Part shown: positions 45,638-58,800 of the stretch, one piece after another
How positions within the stretch are numbered: the first letter of the stretch is position 1
How the letters are laid out: each line of letters opens with the position of its first letter
Assembly: GCF_019059575.1 (NCBI RefSeq)
Contig: NW_024881613.1
Coordinates: 310,001 to 374,000 of the forward strand
Reading direction: 5' to 3'
DNA length: 64,000 nucleotides
DNA from: Amphibalanus amphitrite
Lineage: Eukaryota; Arthropoda; Thecostraca; Balanomorpha; Balanidae
Position numbers and translations under genes: made by a program
Notes under the pieces: generated by a model
Database searches by the model: none
Told to the model about the DNA's origin: nothing
What the model saw: only the letters and a program-made list of their open reading frames with translations

Positions 45638-46829
45638 TTTAACCTTCGCCCTGGTGGGGGGGGGGCCATTTTGGCCCCCCCCTGTGGTTTTTCAGCGATA
45701 ACTCAGAAACCACTTGAGTTAGCGCCCTGAAACTTTGTATAGCTGTTTATTCAACATTTTTACATCATGTCCTTTTTTGGGGGGTTCGGGTCAGGTCAGG
45801 TCAGGTCACAAGGTCACCAAAACTGACACCACCTCTAAAAAAGTTCAAAGCTCTCTCAAAGGCACAGCTTTTATCCGATCGATGTAAAATTTACAGTACT
45901 TGAAGATGTCACCCAGCTCTACAAAATGGCTATCTCGGATTTTTTATAAATGTGACCTAAGGTCAGGTCAGGTCATCGCTGCTCCCCATTATAAGTCAAT
46001 GGGAGAATCGAAAAGTAGTTGTTTTTCAGCTAAATCGGGCGTGATTGTTCCTATATTTCGTTATTGAAGTGTCTTGGGTCAGCAAATCACAGCCCATGTG
46101 AAACCATTTGCTTGTGACCTCGCTGAGGTCACGCTAGGTCATCTCCCTGGTCACCAGAGGTCACCAGCGGTTTTTCTGCACTTACTTGTTATTGAATAGA
46201 GATAGAGACTCCGTTCGACGTTTATCGTGTTTGTCTCGTCAATGCGGATCGAATGATATGCAGCATGACCTATTTCGGTAAGGTCATGACCTTGACCTGA
46301 GGTCAAATTTTCAAAATGACCTTTCGAGGTCAAACTATATATCATTCGACGCGTCTCGACGAGCCAAGCACGATGGTGCATGAATCGTTTCTCTATTTTC
46401 TCGTGAATGCATGCTATAGTTAAAAACATTTTCAACGAAATTTGCCAAGTTGACCTTGCATGACCTCTGTAGGCCAAACCGTTGAGCTGAGGTCAAATCT
46501 GACGAACCTTGGCGAAAGAGCTTGAAAAGAGCTATCGATTGCTTTTTTCCGCGGCTCTCTAGCTCTTCTAGTTTCCGAGCTACAGCGGAATATGTCCGGC
46601 AACACCGAAAACACTGAAATTTGACCTATGATGACCTCTAGCGACCTCAATATTGACCTTAGCGAAAAAATGACCGAAATACTTTCGAACGTACTTGTTA
46701 TGGGCTTTCGTTTGCTTTTTTCTGCGTCTTCCTAGCCCTCTTCGTTTTCGAGTTAGACGGGGGGGGGTCATTTTGGCCCCCCCCCACCAGGGCGAAGGTG
46801 GCTCAGACCCACACCAGGGCGCGGGTTAA
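45638..46829. mobile_element. TTAA-flanked element rich in AGGTCA
   Basis: The ends are TTAACCTTCGCCCTGGTGGGG and ACCAGGGCGCGGGTTAA. Subterminal blocks GGCCATTTTGGCC and GGTCATTTTGGCC are inverted. The body has AGGTCAGGTCAGGTCAGG at 45,788 and the shared cassette at 46,248-46,380. Confidence 0.88.
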
Positions 46830-49458
46830 GAGCATCCGATAATAGTAAAAAGTTGATTATACCTAATTATGTTCCGACATTTAGTCACGCAAGAGGGAGC
46901 CGTGCCTGTAGGCAAGCTCCACGAAACAGTCTCCTCATTATCAATAACGATTTCACACCTGCAAATACCGAGTGTGGAGCCGTCCAATTATCGTGCATCT
47001 GCACGGCCTGTGTGTGCCCCGGGCGGGCTGGGCAGACACGTTCTGGCGATACAGGGTATGCCCGCGGCGGCCGGCGCCCTCCGTCCCGCAGCAGGGCGGT
47101 GTGACCTGGGGCACCGCCCTCGGCAAAATACCGAGACCTCAGCGGAAATATCCCGTAAACACCCGGTTGCGCCAATAACTCGTGAAATAACGGCGCCTGA
47201 AATAATGGCTGATGAAGCCTTGCACTGCCTGTAGGTTATGCTATGCAGTGTGGAACGGCCGGCAGATGGCAGTGAATAAACCGATAGCTTTTTATTCTAT
47301 AAATATAAGTACGCTCACATGTTTTTGAATATCAGGTGTTCGAGCGGCCTTTAGTCAGATCGCTAGCAGCAGCTCCTATTTTTGAAACAATGAAACACAG
47401 TAGTCGTGACCTCGAAACGGCCGTTTAACCTTTGCTAATATCATGCTAGAAGTGCTCAGCCGCTTGAGAGACCGATGATAAATTACCTAATACTGAGTGT
47501 GGCATGGACGACGAACTCTTTGCTGTGTAAGGAAACACTTCACAGCACATGTTGGCTAGCTCAACATCGCTTTCCAGGCCAATGACAGGGAACAAGACTC
47601 CTTCCGACGTCTTTTTCAAAGACAAAGCGCGGAATGGCTCATCATTCAGCCCCCTCCATTGGCGCTACGAGCGGCCGCTGTCCCCGGCGCCCCGGCCGTA
47701 CCCAGTCCGGTGTCGGTGGCCTGCCGGCCGGCGCGGGGCCCTCTCGGTTATGTCACTGTCGCCACTGAGATCACCGTGCCCGAGGCGGTCCCGACCTGAC
47801 GGACGGCCGCGCTCCGCCGCTCGTTCTGCTGCTGTGCCCGCCGCGCCGGTTACAGACGGCAACGAGCCGCCGTTACCCGCCGCCGCAATTGGCCGGTCAG
47901 TGTAGACGAGGGCTGTCTTGACTGACATTCAATGTAGAAGTGTCGTGTAGACGGCGCCTGGTGACTGCGGCAATCGATAGGACGATGGATTGATGTAATG
48001 TCGAGGGGTCAGCGGTGGGACGCCCGGGTCAGCTAGTAATGTGTACTGTGTAGGGTTATGTTTGTGGTGTAGACGGCTCGCTGGACGGTGAGAATAGTTT
48101 GCGTTGTGCTCGACCGACCCATTGCTGTCAGTTCACGCTGTCTGGTGTATCCGCCGCAGGGCAGCTGTAACGGGTGTTGGACGTGCCAGCAGCCGAGATC
48201 CGTCCCGAGCCGGCCTCTCTGCCGTTTATTATGTAATGAATTTGTTTCTCCTCTGCATGCGATCGATATTCCTGGCGCCCGCCATTACACCAGGTTACGA
48301 TTACGGCGGCTCTTTGGGGTCACCGTGCCTTGTTACGATGGTTGGGTTACGATCATTTCCTCATTATCGTCTGATAATAGTCGTAAGTCACGGATGTTAA
48401 GCCGACAGTCGGGATGATGCGTTCATTCCATGCTCGTAACATGTGGGATCAGCTCCAAAGACGCCTCTATTTTCTCCTCTCTCCAGCAGAACCGAATTTC
48501 ATCCGATTCCGAATACGGCATCTCCTATTCAGCGGAGCTATAGGCAGTAGGCAGTAGGCAGAATACCGAATACCACTGAACAGTTCCGTGCATTTTACCG
48601 TTCGTGATTTCCTTCAACAGTGCTTAATTTCTTCTCAGTGATGGCTGGCGCTGACGGCTATCAAACCATTCCATCGCGCCATCCGGTACAGCCTACCTTC
48701 AGGCGCTCGACGGTGCTGCCATCTGTGGAAGTAAATACGAACTGTGCGTCGGAGTCGAGGGCTTGGGCTTTCCACCTCAGTTTCGGTCAATTGATCATTC
48801 TGATTTCGTGCAGTCAGTGCAGTCCTGAATTCCAAGAGGATGGGAATGATGAGAATACGATATTGCGCTCCGTTAGCGTATTATCCTTAGTAGTAGTAGG
48901 TACATTATTTACATTGTCTAGCTATTGGTGAGTATGAACTATGAAATGACATCAGGGCACCGATCGTCGAATCCTTGTTACCAATAATAGGCAGATATCG
49001 AAATTAGCAGCTTTATGCACTCCACGCCTCCAAGTGCCACCGTATTTTCATACGTTTTGCTATTGCACATTTGTTGTATGTAGATATACCTACCTAGAAA
49101 GTGAGTTTTAGCGGCTCACCACGGATTCCTCGTTGTCCCTTTAATCATATTGCCTACGGCTTCAGTCTTCGGCCAGTGTCATAACATTTGCCCATCAGCG
49201 TGCGTTGGTCGGCCTCCCCATGACGAGTGTCGTCCATGCAGGTATGCGTGCGCACTGACAGCCGCGCCTGACATCGCGATTACGTCCGTAATCTCACCAC
49301 TCTCACACGCTCCGGTGTGCGTGAGCGCGCCTCGCGTGCGTGCCGCGCCTGCGAATGGCCGCAGCACGCGGGGTGGCCAGGTCGCGTCCATGTCACCGCC
49401 GGGTGACTGGGAATCGCGCCGCGCTGCGGTATATCGCCGTGAAATCGCACACCGACCA
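46830..49458. other. GC-rich intergenic stretch without assigned genes
   Basis: CpG-rich patches at 46,980-47,130, 47,640-47,900 and 49,190-49,450 could be promoters or exons, but no frame shows a known domain or clear splice pair. A GCAGTAGGCAGTAGGCAG microrepeat lies at 48,544-48,561. Confidence 0.35.
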
Positions 49459-49679
49459 GGGCCTCGTTTCATAAAGCGAGTCCGTAACTTACGGCGGTTT
49501 TTGGTCTTGTATTGCAAGTGCATGTAAAGCGATTAGGTTAGTTTGAATTGTTGAATTTATTTTCCTTGCAAGCAAGAATAGAAGGGAGAAGGGGAAATAA
49601 ATTTATCGCTTCACATGCACTTGCAATACAAGACCAAAAACCGGCGTAAGTTACGGACTCGCTTTATGAAACGAGGCCC
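49459..49679. mobile_element. Foldback MITE with GGGCCTCGTTTCATAAAG ends
   Basis: The two arms (49,459-49,530 and 49,607-49,679) are nearly perfect inverted copies around a 75-base A/G-rich loop. No gene lies inside. Confidence 0.85.
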
Positions 49680-50504
49680 AGGTGCCCCGGGTCGGGTTAC
49701 GGTCAGGTATGTGAGTACCCGGCGGTGGACCGGTCGCGGCGGGTCGGAGCGCGACAAACGACAAATGAATGGACTCGGAATGAGCGGCCGGTGGCGAGTT
49801 GCGAGCAGCCAGACTGAGTGAGGGGGAGGGACGTCTCCTGGAAATCCCTGGACAATTGAATAATGAGCGGTCACTGGTTACCAAGGGTAATAAATATACC
49901 GCAATCCTTGTGAATATGGAGATTGGACAGCCAGATAAGTTGATTAAACATGTTGATATATGGACAAGAGCATTTGATACTTACCTCAACATATGAACAC
50001 AAATCTTCCCGAATTTACCAAACATTTTCCAGGAATTTCAAATCGATTTGAAGCGTCTTGACAAACTCGAAACCGGCTTCACACTTGCTATATTGTCCAT
50101 ACAATCCAAACTACGAAGAAGATCTTTATACTGCAACGCGTTATTATTTCGCTTCGAACTGCGAATAGCTTCCCGTGAATTCACCGTAAATAAAATCATT
50201 TAGCCCTGCAATAAAAAATGAATATAGGTAAGGGCGTCTATTCTATCCACCACGCAGGCATAATGTAAATTCAGAAAATTAACGCCATCTAGCATTTCTT
50301 CGTTTTATACCTAAACTAGAGGTACAGGTTTACGCGATAACTGTATGCTCTGATATGTGTGATTAACGGATGCATTAGTTTGGGTGTAGAAACTTGCATT
50401 TTTATTGGTATTATTTGTTAAGAAGTGGGTAACTGCTTTTAATTGAACTGAACTAAGATGCATGCGAGTTGTTCGAGCCCTTTGTAAGTTAGGATGTTAC
50501 TCAA

Positions 50505-51185
50505 TTCAACCCTACCTTACCCTACCCTACCCTACCCCTACACTACCCTACCCTACCCTACCCTACCCTACCTACCCTACCCTACCCTACCCTTACACTA
50601 CCCTACCCTACCCTACCCTTACCCTACCCTACCCTACCCTACCTACCCTACCCTACCCTACCCTACCCTTACACTACCCTACCCTACCCTACCCTTACAC
50701 TACCCTACCCTACCCTACCCTACCCCTACCCCACCCTAACCTACCCTACCCTACCCCTACCCTACCCTACCCTACCCTACCCTTACCCTACCCTACCACT
50801 ACCCCTACCCCTACACTACCCTACCCTACCCCTACCTCTACCCCTACTCCTACACTACCCTACCCTACCCCTACACTACCCTACCCCTACACTACCCTAC
50901 CCTACCCTACCCCTACCCTACTCTACCCTACCCCTAACCCTACACTACCCTACCCTACCCCTACCCTACCCTATCCTACCCTTACCCTACCCTACCCTGG
51001 TCCCTACCTTACCCTACCCTACCCTACCCTACCCTACCCTACCATACCCTACCCTACACTACCCTGACCTACCCTACCCTACCCTACCCTACCCTACCCT
51101 ACCCTACCCTACCCTACCCCTACCCTACCCTACCCTACCCCACCCTACCCCTACCCTACCCTACCCTACCCTACCCTACACTACC
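50505..51185. repeat. (CCCTA)n satellite array 1
   Basis: This is a pentanucleotide array with variants CCCCTA, CCCTTA and CACTA. The minus strand is (TAGGG)n and could form G-quadruplexes. It differs from the usual arthropod telomere TTAGG. Confidence 0.95.
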
Positions 51186-51949
51186 ACCGACAGCCCAAGT
51201 TTCAGCTAAATCGGCCCAGAAACGGCTGAGATATTGCAAAAACAAATTAATTGTATTTACTGGCGAATCCCCCTGGCGAGCGGTGCCTTGTGTCGGCATT
51301 CGTTGTCAAAGGTCAACGACCTCCCGGCTCTGATGCTTTTCACTCAGTCTAGCAAGCGAACAACTGAGCCTAAAGCACGTGCGTTCTGCTCGGCGCCGGT
51401 CGCGCCCCCCACCACGTGCACACTGCTGAACCCACACCCTCGAAAATTTTATACGACAAATGAGTGCACGCGACCGACTTGGCGTGAAAATTTCACCCCC
51501 GTAGCCCTCACCGTTCCCGAGCAATGGCCTGTTTTTGCCGATTCTAATGCTAACCCTATGGCGCACATGAGCACGCGCCACGGGCGCACCCCCGGCCGCA
51601 TCGTGCCCAAAATTTAATACGACCTGTTTTATGACGTGACCCACGAGTGGCAAAAATTTCACCATCCTGCGTCAATCGACGGCGCCGTAATAAGCCTTTT
51701 AGGGAGTAACCCCGACGGCGTGGGCGGCGGACTTTTTAGGATTTATAATATAGATAGACTAGAGGTACAGGTTTACGCGATAACTGTATGTTTTGATATG
51801 TATGATAAACGGATGCATTGGTTTGGGTGTAGAAACTTGCATTTTTATTGGTATTATTTGTGTAGAACTGGGTAACTGCTTTTAATTGAACTATATGATG
51901 GTGATGCATGCGAGTTGTTCGAGCCCTTAATAAGTTAGGATGTTACTCA

Positions 51950-52665
51950 ATTTTAACCCTACCCTACCCTACCCTACCCCTACCCCTAACCTACCCTACC
52001 CCTACCCTACCCTACCCCTACCCTACCCCTACCCTACCCCTACCCTACCTCTACCCCTACACTACCCTACCTTACCATACCCTACCCTACCCTATCCTGC
52101 CCTTACACTACCCTACCCTACCCTACCCTACCCTACCCCTACCCCTACCCTACTGTACCCTACCCTACCCTACCCCTACACTACCCTACCCTACCCTACC
52201 CTACCCTACCCTACCCTACCCTACCCTTCCCCCTTACACTACCCTACCTTACCCTACCCCTACTCTACCCTACTCCTAACTTACCCTACCCTACCCTACC
52301 CTACCCTACCCTACCCTACCCTACCCTACCCTACCCTACCCTACCATACCCTACCTTACCCTACCCTAACCTAACCTACCCTACCATACCCTACCCTACC
52401 CTTACACTACCCTACCCTACCCTCACCCTACCCCTACCCTACACTACCCTAACCTACCCTACCCTACCCTACCCTACCCCACCCTACCTCTACACTACCC
52501 TACCCTACCCCTACCCTACAATTCCCTACCCTACCCTACCCTACCCTACCCTACAATCCCCTACCCAACCCTACCCTACCCTACCCTACCCTACCCTACC
52601 CTACCCTACCCTACCCTACCCTACCCTACCCTACCCTACCCTACCCTACCCTACACTACCACCGA
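51950..52665. repeat. (CCCTA)n satellite array 2
   Basis: It has the same composition as array 1 and sits at the same place in the second 1.44-kb unit. The interruption pattern differs, so the arrays have evolved separately since duplication. Confidence 0.95.
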
Positions 52666-53544
52666 CAGTCCAAGTTTCAGCTAAATCGGCCCAGAAACGG
52701 CTGAGATATTGCAAAAACAAATTAATTGTATTTACTGGCGAATCCTCTTGGCGAGCGGTGCCTTGTGTCGGCCTTCGTTGTCAAAGGTCAATGACCTGCC
52801 GGCCCACTCAGTTTTTTAAGCGAACAACTGAGCCTAAAGCACGTGCCCTCTGCTCGGCGCCGGTCGCGGCCCCACCACGTGCACACCGCTGAACGCACCC
52901 GCTCGAAAAGTTGACACGACAAATGAGTGCACGCGTCCGACTTGCAGTGAAAATTTCACCCCCGTAGCCCTTACCGTTCCCGAGCAATAGCGTGTTTTTG
53001 CCGATTCTAATGTTAACCCTATGGGCACGCGAGCACGCGCCGCGGGCGCACCCTCGGCCGCATCATGTCCAAAATTTAATACGACCTACGTGTAAAGGTG
53101 GCCCACATCGCTGTAAAATTTCACGGCCGTAGGTCAACAGACGCCGCCACAATAAGCGCTACAAAGTGACTACGTCGCACACGGCGTGGGCGGCGGGGTA
53201 CTTTTTAGGATTTATAATATAGATAACTACATTACTTATTCGCGTTGCGATCGCTCTTCCATATTCGACTACATCAACATTTACCGGGATTCTAACCGCA
53301 ACTTCGTTGCTAACTATAAAGTATGCATGCCTGCGGTCATCAACCGCGCATTCTACTACCGAACCACAGCCGGGTACAACTGCGCCCGCAGAGTATATCT
53401 CCAGGTCCTCTGCACAGTGCAGATCTGCCGGACAGGATGACCAACTCCGGTCAGATCTGCATATCGCTGTCGACCGACGACGTTTATAGCTTCAGGTGGA
53501 GACGGGGCGCAAATCACTGCTGCGGCTTACCCGCACCGAGCGGC

Positions 53545-53850
53545 CGGGTGGGTCCGTCACTCGCCGTCCGTACGACCCACTGGTCGGGTGGAGGATACGG
53601 ACCGTATCTGTCCGTACGACCCACTGGTCGGGTGGAGAATACGGACCGGATCTGTCCGTACGACCCACTGGTCGGGTGTGTAGGATACGGACCGGATCGT
53701 CCGTACGACCTACTTACTGGTGGGGTGTGGAGAATACGGTCCGGAGCCGTCCGTATAACCCACTGGTCAGTTTGAGAATGCGGACCGCGGATTCGTCCGT
53801 ACAAACCACTATAGTCGGGTGTGGAAAATACGGACCGGATCCGACGCTGC
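53545..53850. repeat. Minisatellite of about 55-60 bases
   Basis: About five to six units of CCGTACGACCCACTGGTCGG then GGAGAATACGGACCGGATCT. Units at the right edge are more diverged. Open frames through it are a by-product of the unit length. Confidence 0.85.
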
Positions 53851-53962
53851 AAGGCCCGGAGATGGCAACTATACTCTGCGTTTGCAGTCTCTGAGAAGGC
53901 TGCCGACTGATGCTGTCGCAAACTGTGCTTATAAACACGAATTTAACTGTCAAAGGGACGCT

Positions 53963-55426
53963 CAGGGGCCCGGGAACGATTTTCAAGTTGGGGGGGGGGG
54001 CGAGCCTAAAATGCCTGACATGATGCATATGAAACAGTAGCGTAGCTAGGGGTCTAAGGGGATCCGCACCCCCCCCCCCCCCCATCGGGTTCAAAGGGAC
54101 CTCGTGGCACTGCGGCGCCATTTGACCGCTGAGGGTTAACGATGGCCATATTTCGACTCAGAAGGGCCCCATGGGGCTCGTTAGAGCACCTCAGGGGCCC
54201 TAAATAGCCACACTAAGATCTCCATAAGGGCCCCACGCCGACTTCTGAGGGCCTCTTGCGGCTTTTAAGGGCCCCTCGGTGGTCTCTAAAGGCCCGTTAC
54301 TGGCCTCTGAGAGTTCTTACCGGCCTAATGAGGGGCCAGTTCTAGAGGCATTTCCCAGCTGTGATGGTCCCACACTTATTTTTTTTTTAGGGCCCCATAA
54401 CGGCAACTGTGGGGGCCCTCATCGGCGCCTATGAGGACCCACACCAGTGCCTCTGAGGGTTTCACCCCCCCCCCCCAACTCTGAGTGCCTACACCAGTGC
54501 CTATCAAAGCCCTATATCGGCGGCTCTGAGGACCACCTGCAGTCAACACCTGCGCATCTAAAGGCCACCCACTGGTGACTTTTGAGGGCCCCACACCGGT
54601 GACTCTGAGGGCACCGCCGGTCTGACAGTACCATGCCGGTCTCAAGGACCCCACAGGACTTCTTCTGCCGGCCTAAGGGCCCCTTGCCGGTCACTGAAAA
54701 CCCCTGTAGGCTTGTAGAGGGTTCACGGCAGCAGCTCTAAAGACCCCACATCCGTCTGTAACGGCTCCACGCCAGCGTCTATGAGGGCCCACTGCAACGC
54801 TTGTAAGGACCCTCACCGGCGCCTCTGAGAGAATCACACTAGCACCTCTGAGCGCCCACACCGGCACCTGCATAACGGCCCCACGCCAGTGCCTCTAAAG
54901 GCCTCTTACCGGCGGCTCTGAGAGCCCTACGCCGTTGATTTTGAGGGTGCTACCGATAACTGAAGGCACCAGACAAGCCCTTAGTGTCGCTGAGCATCCC
55001 ATACCGGCTATCCGAGGGCGCCACGTCAGTGCACCCATTGCCCCACACCCCTCCCTCACACCCGGAGCGGGTAAACTGTGTTATACCCATAGCAACGATT
55101 TTACCACCGTTGTACGCTATGTATTTCTCAAAGTTAACTCAAAATGGTCAACTTATGGCCAAGGTCAGACCCAAACCAAAGCGGGATGACAATAGCAGAT
55201 GTTGTCAAATCGTTACTGTATCAGCAGAAACTATTCAGATGGCAAGGGAAATGCCGTGTCTTGATGTTTAGATGTATAAAGGAAACAAGAAGGAAAAAAG
55301 TTCGGAAAAGGGAGGAAAGATCCTTTCTCGCTGCCTCAATGTTGAGGGGGCGCCGCCCCCTCGGCTCTCAAGTTGGGGGGGGGGGGGGCAAGCGCCCCCG
55401 CTGCCCCCCCTGTTTCCGGGTCTATG
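53963..55426. mobile_element. Second hAT-like element with minisatellite
   Basis: The ends CAGGGGCCCGGGAACG and TGTTTCCGGGTCTATG are imperfect inverted copies, flanked by an 8-base duplication GGGACGCT (53,955-53,962 and 55,427-55,434). The interior is the inverted form of the minisatellite in the first hAT-like element, plus poly-C and poly-G tracts. Confidence 0.85.
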
Positions 55427-55859
55427 GGGACGCTGATCTACCTGACCGAGATTGTCATTTTGAAGATGCATTGCTTGTTCAAGCGAGTTATGACTTTTGG
55501 ACTTCAAGAGGACATCAAGTTTTAGTTTACCAATAGGATCAATGCTTTTATTACATGCGACGAATAATCCATCTAAGTAGCCGTCTATCATTGGATTTAG
55601 CTTGCGTCATCTTACAATACAAGTACCTCATGTGGGTGCATCGAATGTATGGTGATCATATTATGTCCGTGAAGTTGGCGACGTCGCCAGCGACTTTTCC
55701 AGCGACGAGCACCGATTTTAGCCAAAACCTCGTCCAAGGTCAATTGGACCATGAGGATCACGAAAATCGAACCCATTCACCCCTAAACCTTGACCTTCAA
55801 GATTCAAGGTCAAAGGACGGGGAACTGAAAAAGTGCCACTAAATATTGTCCGATTTTCA

Positions 55860-58800
55860 AAATTTTGGCACCAAAATGTAGCGCATGCAAAGTTCTAGCC
55901 GCACATCGAAAACCATTTTCATCAAGGTCAAACTTCAAGGTCAAATTCAAGGTCAAAGGACGGGGAACTGAAAAAGTGCCACTAGATATTGTCCGATCTT
56001 CAAAATTTTGGCACCAAAATGTAGCGCGTGCAAAGTTCTAGCCGCACATCGAAAACCATTTTCATCAAGGTCAAACTTCAAGGTCAAATTCAAGGTCAAA
56101 GGACGGGGAACTGAAAAAAAGCCACTAGATATTGTCCGATCTTCAAAATTTTGGCACCAAAATGTAGCGCGTGCAAAGTTCTAGCCGCACATCGAAAACC
56201 ATTTTCATCAAGGTCAAACTTCAAGGTCAAATTCAAGGTCAAAGACGGGGAACTGAAAAAGTGCCACTAGATATTGTCCGATCTTCAAAATTTTGGCACC
56301 AAAATGTAGCGCGTGCAAAGTTCTAGCCGCACATCGAAAACCATTTTCATCAAGGTCAAACTTCAAGGTCAAATTCAAGGTCAAAGGACGGGGAACTGAA
56401 AAAGTGCCACTAAATATTGTCCGATTTTCAAAATTTTGGCACCAAAATGTAGCGCGTGCAAAGTTCTAGCCGCACATCGAAAACCATTTTCATCAAGGTC
56501 AAACTTCAAGGTCAAATTCAAGGTCAAAGGACGGGGAACTGAAAAAGTGCCACTAGATATTGTCCGATCTTCAAAATTTTGGCACCAAAATGTAGCGCGT
56601 GCAAAGTTCTAGGCGCACATCGAAAACCATTTTCATCAAGGTCAAACTTCAAGGTCAAATTCAAGGTCAAAGGACGGGGAACTGAAAAAGTGCCACTAAA
56701 TATTGTCCAATCTTCAAAATTTTGGCACCAAAATGTAGCGCGTGCAAAGTTCTAGCCGCAAATCGAAAACCATTTTCATCAAGGTCAAACTTCAAGGTCA
56801 AATTCAAGGTCAAAGGACGGGGAACTTTAAAAATGCTACGTCACCAGCGACTTTTCCAGCGACGAGCACCGATTTTAGCCAAAACCTCGTCCAAGGTCAA
56901 TTGGACCATGAGGATCACGAAAATCGAACCCATTCACCCCTAAACCTTGACCTACAAGGTCAAATTCAAGGTCAAAGGACGGGGAACTGTTAAAGTGCCA
57001 CTAAATATTGTCCGATTTTCAAAATTTTGGCACCAAAATGTAGCGCGTGCAAAGTTCTAGCCGCACATCGAAAACCATTTTCATCAAGGTCAAACTTCAA
57101 GGTCAAATTCAAGGTCAAAGGACGGGGAACTGAAAAAGTGCCATTAAATATTGTCCGATTTTCAAAATTTTGGCACCAAAATGTAGCGCGTGCAAAGTTC
57201 TAGCCGCACATCGAAAACCATTTTCATCAAGGTCAAACTTCAAGGTCAAATTCAAGGTCAAAGGACGGGGAACTGAAAAAGTGCCACTAAATATTGTCCG
57301 ATTTTCAAAATTTTGGCACCAAAATGTAGCGCGTGCAAAGTTCTAGCCGCACATCGAAAACCATTTTCATCAAGGTCAAACTTCAAGGTCAAATTCAAGG
57401 TCAAAGGACGGGGAACTGAAAAAGTGCCACTAGATATTGTCCGATTTTCAAAATTTTGGCAACAAAATGTAGCGCGTGCAAAGTTCTAGCCGCACATCGA
57501 AAACCATTTTCATCAAGGTAAAACTTCAAGGTCAAATTCAAGGTCAAAGGACGGGGAACTGAAAAAGTGCCACTAAATATTGTCCGATTTTCAAAATTTT
57601 GGCACCAAAATGTAGCGCGTGCAAAGTTCTAGCCGCACATCGAAAACCTTTTTCATCAAGGTCAAACTTCAAGGTCAAATTCAAGGTCAAAGGACGGGGA
57701 ACTGAAAAAGTGCCACTAGATATTGTCCGATCTTCAAAATTTTGGCACCAAAATGTAGCGCGTGCAAAGTTCTAGCCGCACATCGAAAACTATTTTCATC
57801 AAGGTCAAACTTCAAGGTCAAATTCAAGGTCAAAGGACGGGGAACTGAAAAAGTGCCACTAAATATTGTCCGATCTTCAAAATTTTGGCACCAAAATGTA
57901 GCGCGTGCAAAGTTCTAGCCGCACATCGAAAACCATTTTCATCAAGGTCAAACTTCAAGGTCAAATTCAAGGTCAAAGGACGGGGAACTAAAAAAGGGCC
58001 ACTAAATATTGTCCGATTTTCAAAATTTTGGCACCAAAATGTAGCGGGTGCAAAGTTCTAGCCGCACATCGAAAATCATTTTCATCAAGGTCAAACTTCA
58101 AGGTCAAATTCAAGGTCAAAGGACGGGGAACTGAAAAAGTGCCACTAAATATTGTCTGATTTTCAAAATTTTGGCAACAAAATGTAGCGCGTGCAAAGTT
58201 CTAGCCGCACATCGAAAACCATTTTCATCAAGGTCAAACTTCAAGGTCAAATTCAAGGTCAAAGGACGGGGAACTGAAAAAGTGCCACTAGATATTGTCC
58301 GATCTTCAAAAATTTGGCACCAAAATGTAGCGCGTGCAAAGTTCTAGCCGCACATCGAAAACCATTTACATCAAGGTCAAACTTCAAGGTCAAATTCAAG
58401 GTCAAAGGACGGGGAACTGAAAAAGTGCCACTAAATATTGTCCGATCTTCAAAATTTTGGCACCAAAATGTAGCGCGTGCAAAGTTCTAGCCGCACATCG
58501 AAAACCATTATCATCAAGGTCAAACTTCAAGGTCAAATTCAAGGTCAAAGGACGGGGAACTTTAAAAATGCTACGTCACCAGCGACTTTTCCAGCGACGA
58601 GCACCGATTTTAGCCAAAACCTCGTCCAAGGTCAATTGGACCATGAGGATCACGAAAATCGAACCCATTCACCCCTAAACCTTGACCTTCAAGGTCAAAT
58701 TCAAGGTCAAAGGACGGGGAACTGAAAAAGTGCCACTAAATATTGTCCGATTTTCAAAATTTTGGCACCAAAATGTAGCGCGTGCAAAGTTCTAGCCGCA

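Larger units (their letters stand above)
50317..53218. repeat. Two tandem copies of a 1.44-kb unit containing (CCCTA)n
   Basis: CTAGAGGTACAGGTTTACGC begins at 50,317 and again at 51,757. Each unit has a unique left part, a CCCTA array of about 0.7 kb, then CACCGACAG(C/T)CCAAG and a right part ending GGATTTATAATATAGATA. The second unit is slightly longer and more diverged. Confidence 0.9.

Noticed and set aside
48620-48931. 98-codon plus-strand frame beginning M-A-G-A-D-G-Y
   Set aside because: No known domain, no matching splice sites, and low-complexity tail; probably chance.
50462-52374. Open frames of 123-201 codons with Tyr-Pro-Thr-Leu repeats
   Set aside because: They are direct translations of the (CCCTA)n arrays, which lack stop codons in several frames. 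No start context, splice sites or homology.
50505-52665. Chromosome end (telomere)
   Set aside because: The arrays are internal, flanked by unique sequence, duplicated with that sequence, and are not the arthropod TTAGG repeat.
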